NCBI GenBank assembly: GCA_942486035.1
Contig: CALNXK010000046.1
Location: 3,142,001-3,206,000 of the forward strand
Direction: 5' to 3'
Source of the DNA: Porites lobata
Taxonomy: Eukaryota > Cnidaria > Anthozoa > Scleractinia > Poritidae
DNA: 64,000 nucleotides
Below are positions 1 to 12,700 of the stretch, piece by piece. The position numbers were made by a program, and so were the translations under genes. A model generated the notes under the pieces. It was not told the origin of the DNA and did no database searches. It saw only the letters and a program-made list of their open reading frames with translations. Every line of letters begins with the position of its first letter. Within the stretch, counting starts at the first letter, position 1.

Positions 1-182
1 TTTTCACTTGACATTTGAGGACATTTCTACAATTAAATGTGATGAAAATGTTCACTGTGCAGTAAAAACTGTTTTTTACCTTACTCTCGGCTATTTTCTT
101 CGAGCTCCCGATAACTCGAACTCCCGATAACTCGAACTTTTTTCGATTTCCCTTAAAGGTTCGACTTATCGGGAGTCAACTG
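1..182. mobile_element. Right end of a pogo/Tc1-type DNA transposon (partial)
   Basis: The stretch holds repeated 'CCCGATAACTCGAAC' boxes and closes with 'GACTTATCGGGAGTCAACTG' followed by TA. This is the usual shape of a pogo/Tigger terminal inverted repeat (outer end CAGTTGACTCCCGATAAG when read inward) with a TA target site. The other end lies outside the window. No transposase is visible. Confidence 0.45.
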
Positions 183-2899
183 TAGTGGACATATACCTGA
201 AAGCACCGGACGCGAAATTTTGTTAGCGAAGCAAGACGCCTTATAGGGCCGAAGGTGCGAGCTACCTAGGGGGATCTGTGGGCATGCTCCGCCAGGGAAA
301 TTTAAAAATAGACCACTCAGAAACGCTGTTTCCAGCGTTTCTAGAACCCAAGAATCAGTTTTCCAGGGAAAGGCTGGAGCTCACTTAAATCCTCTTTAAA
401 AAGTAGAATTTTCACTGAAATACCTTGATAGCTGGGGAAGGTAGCAACAAGTCCATGAGTTGCATAAGTAAAAAAAACAATATGATGATAAAAAGAAAGT
501 AAAGAAAAAAATATTGGCATCAAAATAATGGACATGGAATGGCAAAAGACCTGACGAAACCGCGGCCTCAAACGAAACTTCTGTCCCTATGGTGGCTAAT
601 CTACCCTACTAAGTTGGCTGATAAAACCAAATCTTTATAATGAGGGATCTCTTTTAACATATTCTGTCACAGTGACAGGTGCGGAAGGGCAAATAAACTT
701 AACCATTGGATTAACTTTACTTTCTTCTTTTCCTTTGCCGTAAGGATCAGTTTACTGTTCTTTCAATTGTGTTCCCTGACAAAGGACTGCAAGCAAACAA
801 ATAAAGGATGCCCTGCACTAAGTTTGTTTGTACAAGCATTTGCCATTTTATTAATAATAATGATAGAAGAAGAAGAAGAACATACTTATACACCAAATGG
901 TGCATTTAAAGATGTAAATGCACGTTACAGTAATAAAACATCTAGATGAAACTAACAGCAGAAATCACTATATAACGTTTTACAGCCTATGAATTTAAAC
1001 ATTTTTGCTGAAAAGGAAAGTTTTCAGCACGTCATTTTTTACAACTGTCAACAGTCTTTGCTGCCTTGATGTTTTGGGGAAAGGCATTTCACAATTTAGG
1101 GGCCGTAACCGGAAGAGCTCTACCACCACAGTTGTCAGTTGTCATCATCACGGTAAGATAGTCCTTCAGTCCCAGGTCCCAGATGCTGACAATGACAGTA
1201 TTCTCTTTGACTGAAAGAGGCCATTCGTCGATAACTAACTGCTAATTACTCATTTATCACACCATTTTTTTTCAGTAAAAAAGAAGTGGCTATACTGTAA
1301 TTGTTACAGTCAGCGTTAACTTGGCTGGCTATATATTGTATTAAACTCTTTTCCTTGTACAACTGTCTCTCACTCTGATCTCACTTTTCTGAAAGTTTTC
1401 ATGCCCAGTAAATTCGCTTAAATATAATGTAGCGTGGTGTAGAGTATAGCGTTGTGAAATAAACATAAGGTGTCAAACCTGATTTTGAGGTATCCATTCT
1501 AGTCACAACCGATGTGGTAGTCACAACCCTTATCGCTTATACATCTCTCCTGCTGCTGACACAGTGATATGGGCATCCCCGCGTTTTGGGCAACCCCATT
1601 CCCATATCCCTAGCGTTTTGGGCATCCCCGGTGGGGGATGCCCCCCGGGGGGTACTTTAGGAATTTCTGGATGGGGATGTGCCGCTGGGACCCTGGAACC
1701 TTTAATCTATACCAGAGCTAGTTCAGTTGAATTTTGCTACCCTATACTAGAGTAAACTCCCCAAATCCCCCCTATCCTAGAGTAGCTGTTTTCCAGAAAC
1801 TACTGAGGTCACTAGCACAGTCTAGCCAAAACAAAACCTTATACCACAATCCCTAGTCTAGATGCATGTTAGAATTATATCGTCTGACACTTTTCGCCGG
1901 GTTTATTCCGCCGGCAGAAAAAAACCCATAGGCAGTAAACGTTGGCTCAAGCATGACGAAACTGAAATTTGCAACCGCATAACATTGCTTCGCTGTACAA
2001 CACTTCATTGTTTGCAAAGCTTCAATTTTAGAACTGTTTACAAGCAAGCAATGCCGCAATCGCCGGCAGCTGCGATCGTCTGATTCCAAACAGCCAAAAA
2101 CAAGAATACTAAACAAAGCAATCTAAAGACAAACATGAATGAAACTGCGTTTTGCGGTGTTGAATCCATAGGCTTCATGACATTTGAGGCCGGTACAACT
2201 AAACCCCGCAGCGCTACTTGATACACGAAAGGCTGTGACACAATTACAGAGGCCTCTTGCACCTACGGGACTGAAGAAATCTGTTGCCGTTTTGAGATGT
2301 AGTAGGGGCTTCTATTAAATCAATTCCGACCAATTACCACACCTTGGGAACAACCTTCACAGGGTGCAAAACGTTGCAGGCCTTCACTTCCGGTACATTT
2401 CTCTGGCACCGGTCTCAACGCTTTATCTAAGGAGAAGAAAACAACTACTGATGAAAACAAAACAACAAACAAACAAACAAAACAACTGAAAATGTAGTGA
2501 TGATAAATGGACGCTCCAATGATGGTCACAAGAAGAGATGTTGTACTTGGCGCACACAGAAGGTATTTTTGATGTAACAGGCGTGACAGTCGGCGTGATA
2601 TAAATGGATGTTCAAGGCCACACTTAGATCAACTGACAGAAAATCTGTCACCTTGACCCTTCAGAAACATAACTTCTGATCTTTGGCTTCACATAACATA
2701 ATAACAAACGGGAGCTATAAGAAGGACTTCGGTTTACAATGCCCTTTGACAACCTACCAAAAGATGCAATTATGCCTCACCCTTTCAAAGAACACTGAAA
2801 ACAGAAGAAATTTAGCGTATGTTTTCGATTATCAACACGGGCATTTTAAAACCATGATCAAGAGGGTGCATTGGCAAATAAATAAAATTTGTAACTAAC
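183..2899. other. Intergenic DNA upstream of gene 1
   Basis: No convincing exon is seen. About 1145-1285 (around 'AAGATAGTCCTTCAGT' and 'CATTCGTCGATAACTAACT') is homologous to about 38175-38285 upstream of gene 2, so part of this flank was copied with the gene. At 1567-1650 there are inverted copies of 'GGGATGCCCAAAACGC', a motif that recurs next to the gene 1 start. Position 240-300 carries a GC-richer repeat-like segment with 'GGGCATGC'. The rest shows nothing I can name. Confidence 0.4.
2038..2136 (-). CDS. Possible first exon of a small secreted peptide
   Basis: Reading the - strand from an ATG at 2136, a 32-residue ORF starts MFVFRLLCLVFLFLAVW and ends in AGDCGIACL. This is a textbook signal-peptide shape: short basic start, long hydrophobic core, small residues before a likely cleavage site, then two cysteines. 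A possible splice donor (GTAAAC) overlaps the final codons, so the stop may be intronic. I found no clear second exon. It could equally be a chance hydrophobic ORF in repeat-rich DNA. Confidence 0.2.
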   Translation of the reverse strand: MFVFRLLCLVFLFLAVWNQTIAAAGDCGIACL

Positions 2900-3290
2900 C
2901 ATTTCAATCGTGTCCTTGGAGTAGTCAGGCCAGTAAAACCTAGACTGCGTAGCAGGCGTCGAAAAGGGTGCTTTTCTCCCTTCCCCTCTCCCTCCCCTTT
3001 TTGCGCCTGCCACGCAGGCTAAGTAAAACCGCTCTTTGATTTTCCTAAGATTATTATCGTGGCTGGCGTGTCCAGAAAAAGGAGCAGAGTGGCACTCTTT
3101 GAAGACCCTGATCGCTTTCTCTTCCTCGGTGATAACAAGTCGTCGAAGCGCTGTGCCATCCTTCTCCTTGGCCACGTGGAACAAGGACTCTAATTTTGAG
3201 TCATACTCCAACTTTTTGGCAAATTTTCGCGGAGTCGTTTTGTCTTATTTTGTAAAGCCCTCTGGATAAACCTTCTTTTTAAGATACGGG
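2900..3290 (-). pseudogene. Integrase-type H2C2 zinc-domain fragment (Gypsy/GIN-like)
   Basis: The - strand encodes a stretch with 'ECHSAPFSGHASHDNN', 'RKIKERFY' and, after an interruption, 'FYWPDYSKDTIEM'. This is the start of the HHCC zinc domain that precedes the catalytic core in Gypsy integrases and in the host genes derived from them. The exon-like end at 2900 is followed on the - strand by GTTAGT, a plausible donor. The frame is broken twice: by an 81-bp MITE at 2941-3021, and upstream by an in-frame TAA after 'EGFTK' (about 3250). It is a dead fragment, either of a Gypsy element or of an integrase-derived host gene. Confidence 0.6.
2941..3021. mobile_element. 81-bp MITE with perfect 9-bp target duplication
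   Basis: The element begins TAGACTGCGTAGCAGGCG and ends CGCCTGCCACGCAGGCTA, which are inverted copies of each other. It is flanked on both sides by AGTAAAACC (2932-2940 and 3022-3030). Removing it restores the integrase zinc-domain reading. A 9-bp duplication is typical of Mutator-like elements. Confidence 0.85.
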
Positions 3291-3339
3291 AAAAAGATTT
3301 CTATATTTAGTGGAATCCATCCCTAAAACGTTTTCGATT

Positions 3340-3498
3340 TTCCCGCAAAATCCCGAATTTTTTCGGAGGGGATGACCAAAACACTAGGGATTTGGGCATC
3401 CCGGGAGGGTACCAGTGGATGCCTAAAACGCTGCAGTAATATGAGAAGGGGATGCCCAAAACGCTAGGGCTTTGGGAATGGGGATGCCCAAAACGCCG
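3340..3498. repeat. Repeated 'GGGATGCCCAAAACGC' boxes before gene 1
   Basis: Several variants of GGGGATGCCCAAAACGC(TAGGG) lie here in one orientation, with the opposite orientation at 1567-1650. Genes 2 and 3 do not show this block upstream of the shared leader, so it is specific to the gene 1 flank. The pair may be the ends of one mobile element or a spread repeat family. Confidence 0.4.
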
Positions 3499-3505
3499 TG
3501 ACACC

Positions 3506-3556
3506 GCCATATTGGAAAACGAGAAGACCCTGGGGACGAGATTGGCTTTAACAGCA
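3506..3556 (+). promoter_or_regulatory. Conserved leader just before the gene 1 start
   Basis: GCCATATTGGAAAACGAG followed by AAGACCCTGGGGACGAG precedes the ATG of all three genes (gene 2 from 38917, gene 3 from 52563). GCCATATT resembles a YY1 site, and the start itself (AGCAATGGCGGA) resembles the YY1-type initiator at start codons. The CCCTGGGGACGAG part matches the ends of the foldback MITE at 40750-40831, so the leader may be transposon-derived. No TATA box is evident. Confidence 0.4.
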
Positions 3557-3729
3557 ATGGCGGAAGAAGGAAATAGCCGTCCAATTCCATCTGGTCATGA
3601 CGAGCAGTTTGTTAACCCACCTGATGAAGACCTTCATTGCATAATATGTTTTCTGCCGTCGAAAGAACCGGTTCTTACAAGATGTGGTCACAGGTTTTGC
3701 CGGCAGTGTCTCGAGGAATATATGCGAAG
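3557..3729 (+). CDS. Gene 1 exon 1: start and first half of RING
   Basis: Encodes MAEEGNSRPIPSGHDEQF and then CIICFLPSKEPVLTRCGHRF with the following CRQC: six zinc ligands in the C-x2-C, C-x-H-x2-C-x2-C order of TRAF RINGs. The donor AG|GTATTC cuts after two bases of a codon (phase 2). The last two ligands are on exon 2. Confidence 0.9.
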
Positions 3730-6700
3730 GTATTCTTAGACTTCCTAGCTGCACTACTACCTGAAAGCTTCGGATTCATAGTTTTTCTGTTCTTATCAGA
3801 TGTGTATATTGTATATGTTACAGTAACAACATTATCAGTACCGGTCAAGAGATCATGATCTTTTGGTACTGTGTTATACAAGTAGGCTAGATAGCTCTTG
3901 GTAAAACTTGTTGATTGTTAGTGATCTTTGTGATAGGTATTGAAAGAGATTGCCCCTGCTTTTAAGGATGTACTAGTAAATTTCTCAAGTACCTTCAACT
4001 TATGGCACCAAATACAAAACGGTGTCTAAATGAACGGCACCCGATCAAAGTGTTCCGTTCAGACAGTCCGATCTGCATTTGTCTGGTGTCTACTAGATTT
4101 GTTTCGTACGTATCGGAGATAAGCTAATTAGGTATAGGGGTTTAATATTAGGATACAAGGAATACAGATGCTTGCCACTAGGTTACACTACGCTTAATGA
4201 TCTTGTTGTCGGCCGCCCATATAACAACAACCGACACAACCGATACAACACAGTCGGCGCAAGGCCCATAATGATCTAGTTAATTCCTCATAATAAAACG
4301 CGAACAAAGCTTCCTTTTACTTTCAATTGAGACTTGAAAATTCTTTAAGAATATCTTCTTTTAAAAAGCTTTAGTATTTGGTATTGAGTACTGTTTTTAA
4401 ACGGATGAAGTCGCTCCAGAGCGTACAGCCCTAAACGCTAGAGTACGTTTGTATGTGTTCGCAAACAACTTAAACGAGCCTGTGTGTAAGTTTTATGATT
4501 TAATTAAATTTGACTGTAGCGAAGCGTAACGCTGTGGTTAAAGTAGAGTTGAAGAGAATAACTTTACTTCTCTGATTGTGATGGCTATAGGCTTCGAAGT
4601 GTACTTGTAGTTTCTAATCCAGTAACAGCTATCGTGCTGTTGGGAACCCGCTAAAAATTACTATATCTTTGGAATGTTCTAACTGTAATGTCAGAATCTT
4701 AAACTGCTTTGCACATGTGATGTTTGTGTTCAGTCATGAATCACTTCATCGATCATGTAATGGAGCATTTGATTAGATGCCGATTAAAATAGGCTGAAAA
4801 TGAGAAAAGAGGAGAAAGGGCCAGAGCCGCAGTGTTTTACACCCTCTTAAAATAAGAATACATTTTAATCAAAACAACGTCGCTTGTTATTCATTTAAAA
4901 TATTTGCCCCCATTTCTCCCGCTAGTTCTCCATAACCATGCTAGCGTTGTCCAAATTTGGAAGAAGCTAGCCAAGGCCAAAAGCGAAGCTCTTGAGGAAT
5001 CTTTTAAAAAAATGTTTTTCTGAAGTAATTCAATTTTTGCCATAGGCAGAAAGCAAACTGAATTACACCTTTAAAAATGGACCTAGGTCCGCGATCAATT
5101 GAAGATCAAAAACTCGTCAGCAGATAACTTTAAAAATACGTCACCTCAATGAATTGTGTATTTGAGCCCGCGATAAAGTCAAGTGACACTGGTCAGTGGA
5201 TACCCTCTTTGACAGCTGTCGATTGACCATAACATGGATGTCCAATGCCAAGTTAAACACAAAAAGTATATGCCTGGGACTTTTATCTAAAAAGTGTGTG
5301 TCAGAAACAACATTTATTGGATGCATAGATACCAAATTTCCTTACCCATGGTGTTTCGCTGAGGGCGCTTCTCGCACGCAAGAGCTTTGCTAAAAAGACG
5401 TCTATTAAGCTATCGTTAGAAAAGAGACAGCCACTGAAAAGCCGTGGGGACGTTTTTGAATTATGCGTGTGTTTTTAGCCAATTAGAAACCGAGAAATAT
5501 TTTAAATGAATAATAATTATCGATTATAGAATGAGGCTGAGTATCATCTAAAGAATTGTGAAGATCGAGGAGGGTGTTATTACACCATCCGAGATCTCCA
5601 TAATTCTTCAGATGATACCAAAGCCGAATTCAATAATTGTCTTATTACTCATTCAAAAAATTCCTAGTTTAAAAACAGGCTAAAACATGCTTACTTCCAT
5701 CGATGTTAAGTTCATCTTCGATAATGCACGTTAATCGGCAAGTTTAGGAGCCAAGGGTTGTTCAGCTTCGCAAATATTCTCCAAATAGCAGATGTCGCCC
5801 TTCGAGTTGTCTTCTTGCTGTTCTTGCTATGTTATTAGGCAATCGTGGGCCTATTTCTTGCCGGTGGAACAAGTAAAATGTTGGGACATTTTTGTTCTTA
5901 CTACCAAAACAACTCAACCTCGTGATTTTAACCAATCAGAAACGAAGAAATATTTTGAATGAATAATAATGACCAATATTTAACAATTTTTGAATGAGGC
6001 TGAGTTTCATTTGAAGAATAATGGAGATCGAGGCGGATAACCGGCCCTTCGAGATCTCCATAATTCTTCATATGATACGAAAGCCGAATGCAATAATTTA
6101 TTTTATTTTTATTTTGTTTTATTTATTCAAAATAATCGTCTAGCCAATAAGAAGCGGAGAAATATTTTAAATGAATAATAATGTTTATTATCAAAGGCAG
6201 GAGCAAGAGGGCCACCAGATAACATGTCCTTCGGACAGAGAAGCCCTGGAACGAAATAAGGTATTACAAGTGCAATAGGAACTGGTTTTTAGACGTCACT
6301 ACTGCGACGGCAACGAGAACGTCAAAAGAACAAAAGGTTTAGATTAGCTAAACAACAACTTTGCACGTGCATCGCACTTTTTTTGTAATTTCTTTGCCGT
6401 CACTGCACGACTTTGACGTAAGGTTGACTAGTTTCACGTTTTATGGACAACGTGAACAGTTTTCCTTTTCAACTTGGATATTTTTGTTTAGGCCGTGACG
6501 TTTTCGTCTCCGTTGCCATCGTTGTATCTTACACTTCCTTATTCTTACTGTGACACAGGCAAAGAGCTCAACTTTACTAAAAGGAGAGAAAAAACAATCA
6601 GGAAATTATTTTTTGAATAAGTATCTTCTTCCTTTTTTACATTGTAGGACATATTCCCTGACAAACTAGCCGAAAGAAGGGTGTTGTCACTTGTCATCAA

Positions 6701-9700
6701 GTGTCCCAGTGAGTGTTGCAAGTGGACTGGTGAACTGAGAGAAAAAGAGGTTAGGATTGTTTACCCTCGAAACTTTGACGTGCCTTCTCCTTCGAACGTC
6801 CCTGTCCAATAAACTTTTGGTTGTTCAAATTTCCATCCCCAATACTCAAAAGAGCATTCAATGCCCCTTTTCCTGTAACTTTTAGGAGACTGGAATATGA
6901 CTCTTTTCTGGACTTTCTAAAAGTCCTATTTCCCTGGTTGTTTATACTTGTTTAAGGACATTTCATACCTGTTTGGAGCGAAATTCACCGGTCGAAAATT
7001 CTAACAGTGATGTCATGACAATTGACCAATAGGACAGTGAGTGATACTTCACGCCGCTCCCGACACGGCATATGTCAATCATTTTTTCCCGCGTGAATTT
7101 ATAATATGATTCAAATCCATTCAGGCGAAACAAGTCGACCTCGAGACTTACCGTCGCTCGCTCGGTCGCTGCGCGACCTCATGCATTGACGCTGGCTTCG
7201 CTCACTTTTAAGAACTTATGAGAGGTCAACTTGTAGCAAGTCTAACTCGTTTCGAGCACAGCCTTTTCCTTCACTTTTGCACTAGGACGGCGACGGTTCA
7301 GAATTTATGTGTAGATCAATAATAGATTAACTTTTAAGGGCCACCGTTGACTATCAGGAAACTTTTTCTCCCACATACATACTCAGTGGTGAACTCACGG
7401 TGAAGTCAATAAATGAGTTCTGCGCCAAATGAACGACAGTAAACTCCACGCAAAAGCGTTTCTTTAGCACTGATCTACGTATTATATAACGCGATGCGTC
7501 GCCCTATTATGAAACTTGCATTTGCAAAAATTACCTCTGACGGACTTGGTGTTTAATATGTATAGCGCGAATCTAAGGACGGGTCTTGGGACTCCTTTTG
7601 ATTATTTTCACAGAACCACTTGGCCTCTTGTCCTTGGAAAATTGTTTCTTGCACGAATGAAAAATGTGGAGAGAACGTTGCCAGAAAGGATTTGACTGAA
7701 CACGTGGTTAACGCGTGCGTATGGAGAATTTTAAGTTGTCTTCATTGCAAAGAACACCATCTACAATGCCAGATGGAGGTAAAAGGAGAGTGGTTCTTGT
7801 TGTTTGTTTTGAGAAGCATAAAACGGTAACTAGGCAACCCAAATAATAGGAACGTAACAAGAAATTATAGAATAAACGCGTCATTTTTCTCTGCAACACC
7901 TTCACCTCGTATATACTACCGTGTGTAACGCAAAGCAAGGGACAATTCTTTATTCAAAATATTTCCCCGTTTCTGGTTGGCTTTTATTTCCTGGCTAGTT
8001 CAGCCAGTTCCAGGCTCTTAGATAGTAAAGATGACGCGTAAGTGAAAGGCAGGCGAAAATGTGAGCGTGTGATCTTGAAAAAGGGGGCGGTGGCGGGAAA
8101 AAGGCCGACACCAGTTTCCTCCCGTTTTATTTTCGTGTTTTCGCGGACGTGACTACGTCGGAGCCTGGAAAAGGCTAAGATTATAGTTGGCTTGTAAGGT
8201 AGTGTCCCAGAATACTTCAGATACTTATATTAACTTTCCGCGCCAGTTTCTTGAACTTAAAACATATATTTGTCAAAATTCATTTTCCTTCGTCATATTT
8301 CTTGTTTATATCCTTTTGTTTTTTGTCTTGACAGGCACATCTACAAAATTGCGAGGGTCTCCTTACTGCCTGTCCAAACAATTGCGGGATTAAAATTGAA
8401 AATGACAAAGTGACGCCAGTTAAATCATCTTTTGTTTCTGAGCTAATCATTTTCAGCCTTAGATATTAAATCCTTTAATACTGATTCGTCAGTTAATGTT
8501 TTTATTAGTGTGAAGTCTTATGTGAATCGCCTCTTTGACCCTGCGTGAAAACCGTGAGGATCACGATCAATTTACTTTTTTTCACTCCAAAGATTGTAGT
8601 GTCCTTTGCTGTGGGCGCGCTTGGAGAAGGCAGAGCGGGACTGGGCGCTGGCGCATCTGGCCCCAGTTGTTCAAAAAGTAGATAGTGCTATCCATCGGAG
8701 AAATCACTATCCAGCGGATAAGTATAAGGAAAACCAATAGCACTATCCGTTAGATAGATATTAATCCGGTGGATAGTACTATCCAACCTTTAAACAACTA
8801 AGGCCTGATTCTTCCTTAATCCTTTTCAATTCTGTCCTTCATAAGTCTTCTGCTCTCGCCAATGTAGCCCTTAACTACTATCTCGGGGAACTCTTTAATC
8901 CACGTCATTTTAATTCTTATGAAACGTCTTCATTAAACTTTTTGTATCCAGGTACGAGAGGTCTATGTTGTAGTAAATAAACCGGCACTTATTTTCTTTC
9001 AGGCCTCAGATCACGTTAAAAATACATGTCTACTGACAGAAGTTCCTTGTCCATATGAATGGCTGGGCTGTTTCTTGAAGGTAAGTTTTATTGGTTTTTA
9101 ACCATTTAACCCTTTAAGTGTAAGACACAATATCCACATACAAATTCTTCTCATCGTTTTCATTCATTCTCATAACCCTTCCTCTTAGAATAAGTATCGT
9201 TCATCTTCACGAGCTAATAGAACTGTATTTATCCGAAAAAAAAAATGAACGATGCGCTAAATCGAGTTAAAAAAACTAGTTCTATACGAATTTGAACGAA
9301 ATATCTGTCCTTGCCCTTACACCACATGTTTCGCTCTACCACTACTACCATCTACTAACTATATTTTTAACAAGAAAGGTTATGTAAATTTCCTCAACAT
9401 GATCCTACTGTAAGACAAATAAGCTCATTTTTAAGGTCCATTTAGGGGGCTTATTTTTGGAGGCACTTATACATGTATACGAAGAAAAATGTGAGTTATC
9501 AAATTGGCTGGGCTTATAGGTATACGTCTCAAAGTCGATTGAGCTAGTAGCTTACGATTGCAAGGAAATCTTAATTTGTTCTGGGCATGGAGTTTTTTCT
9601 GACACTCTTGAGACGGTAAAGCCTTTTAAACACTGACCCATGCAAACGTAAAACACAACAACTAATTCTTTATTGAAAGTGTATTACTCAGCTCGAAAAG

Positions 9701-12700
9701 GTAAAGCAACGTCAATAGAACAAGGTACGTTGTCAAATGAAATGTAGCCCCCAGTTTGATACATGTTAGTCTCAAAAACAGTGTAATCAGCTTCTCAGTT
9801 CTGTGTTGGTGACTTCAAAATCTCCCTCATCTGATCATGAGTCGTTGTCGTCAGTTAAAGCGCATCGGAGGACGGTTACTTAACCAGATGGGTTTAATGC
9901 ACTTCGAGTTTGTGGGGGAATGGAGGGTGGTTATTGCCGGAATTTTACGGTATTCATAGCTATTAAATTTAGAACTAGTAATAACCAAATATTAGAGAGT
10001 GCGGGCTAGCCTGAATTTCATTCATCCGATTACTTCGAAGACTCGAAGTAATCGGATGAAATTCAGGCTACGTAATTTGCGATTTCTTTAAAAAATATGA
10101 TTGGGGGTAAAATAGACCGCAAAACAGTCGGTTTTTTACTCAAAATCAGTAAAGAAATCGGTAAAGTGTGGGGCGAGAGAAAAAAAACGACTGTCTGTTT
10201 TCCATACAATAAGTTCGTTCCCACCAGGGGGTTCAAAAGTGTCGTCGAGCTGTCAAAAATCTAATCACAACTCTACCCTCGAAACACACGGTGATTGATT
10301 TCGAGGAAGAATAGCGAATCTTGGCGCTGTATCCAGTAATTCTAAAGTAGTATTTGGCAGTTTTTAGCGTTGCTTGTCTGTTAAGTGTAGTGTATATTTA
10401 TAGTGAAATCTGGTATACATAGTGGAGGATCAAAAATGAGTGGAAGTGGCAGTACGCCAACAAAGCCTGTGCCTTCTGTTCCTCCTAAGAGTGGATGGAT
10501 AAGCTCGGAAAGCACAGGGTCCAGAGAATATGTGTTTGTCGTTAGAACATCAAAGCCTGTCGAAAACCTCTGAGAAAATGGGTTATTTTGATCGCGTTAC
10601 AGTTTCGTTACACATTCTATATACCGCAAAACCAAGAGACTGAGGGCTCGCAAGATCGGCTTACAGTATAAAATACGGAAAGGGAGGAAACAAATTTGGG
10701 GACGATTTTCGAATCCCTGAAACTCAAATGGAATTGAATGAAATCGCCTGATTTTACTAACCTGAGCTAGAATTCTTATGTATTTGCCAAATACTGTAGG
10801 AAACGGCATAAAAAAGCCTTCAAATTCATTTTCGGCGATCGAAATTTACGGTTTCGAGATAGCGCTTTAGTTCGCTGTGCATCGCAACAGATGATGACGG
10901 AAATGACGTAATAAAGTAAATGTGCGCAAGATCGGAGCAATAAAAGGGGATGATAAGCCTACACCACTTTTACATCATGCCAAAATGCTGCTCGTTCCAA
11001 TAAAGTTTTTTTCCTCGGCTGGGTAGATTATGCTCTGGAAGGTTCTACATTTTCATTGAGCAAATGCGATTTTAGCCGCATGTTTAACACTGAGAGGTCA
11101 TGACACACATCGATTAACTGTGGTTATTGTTTCTGGTCGGCAGGATTTGCCCTCTGATGCAACCGGTATGACCTCTTGAAGCGTGAAGTTTTTTATTACG
11201 GTTAAATAAGGGTTCCAAGGTATTCTCCAAAGTGCCTTCTGGATCTGAATAACTAAGCGATTTTTTTTAGTTCGTGAATGTAATGTTTTTCTGCAATGCT
11301 GTATCACGCTGAGCCCAGCTCGTTAGTTTTGTTTGGAGAATGTTAAATTACAGTTCGTGTGTGCTCTGGCAATAAAACGTGGCGCTGAGTAGAGCGGAGG
11401 TACAAGGCAACTGTAATATCATCACGACTGAGCCATTCTTCGGTAGTCCCAATAGAGTGCCACCTCTTGCGTCTTTGGCTGTGCGTTTTGCGACTACTGG
11501 GAAGTCCTTTTTTTTTTCACTCGGCACTTCGTGCCTCGGTCGCCCTTCAGGTATCTAGGAAGATCGAAGGAGACTCTGCTGGCAGGGTAGCCTCCCCGCA
11601 GACGTTCTTTGGGGTTCGTTTGTCACGCATTCATTTCTCCCCCACGGAGAGGGGAGAAATGAATGCGTGACAAACGAACCCCAAAAGGACGTCTGCAGGG
11701 AGGCTACTGGCAGGGTACCCTTCAGGCGACGGCCCTCGGTCGCCCTTCGGGCGACGTGCCGTGCTCCAGCGAGGATACGGCTTGCGGTTATTAATTTTCA
11801 AAACGGCGAACAACAAAGTCGATCTGGGTCAGATAAGAAGCGAAGAAATCGTTTACAGTAGATTCATAAAGATCCCATTGGGCTAATTAATCGTGCTAAG
11901 CGACAGGTATAGACATTTTTAAAGGTGAGACTTTAAATAAAACTCCTCTGGACCCAGTGCGGAAAGTGTTTTTGTTGCGCCTACCAGAAAAGTAAGAAGC
12001 GTTACCAAAGTTGGCCGACCTACTGGAAAACAAACTTTTCGTTGTCCTCGAGGAAGGAGAATGTCTGTCCATAAAATTTTGCTCTCCGTGCGAAACAAAG
12101 GTTAGAAACTGCGCTGCGATGCTTTCGGGTCCTTTCGCAAATTAGAGAAAAACTGAACACGCCAACTTACAATGAACAATTATCGCAATTGAAGTTAAAT
12201 CCCCTCATTCCAATCCACTTCTTCGTGATTTGGCTCTGTAAATCACAGTCAGCGAGAAAAAGCATCCAGTCTAAAACGCTAACGAGCTGGGCCCAGCGTG
12301 ACAAAACGTTGCAGAAAAATGTCACATTCACGGAGATAAAGAAAATAGCTTGGCATTATTCAAATCCAGGAGGCACTTTGGAGAAATTAAACAAGCTAAA
12401 ACCCTCAATCAGCCGCAATGAAGAGCTTTACATTTCTAAAGAGGCCAAAACAGAAAATGCCCTGGCGTCAGAGGGCAAATCATTCCGACCAGAGAAAATC
12501 AATATGCGTGTCAAGACTAGGCCCCTCAGTATGAAGCGGCCAAAATTCGCATTTGCTCAGTCAAAAAGATTTCCTCCAAAGCATGATCTACCCGACAGAG
12601 AAAATAATTCATTGGAACAAGCAGTAGTTTTGCATGAGGTAAAAGTCGTGTTTTGCTTACCGATCCCCCTTTTTTACACAGGCGAGATAACAATGACGGT

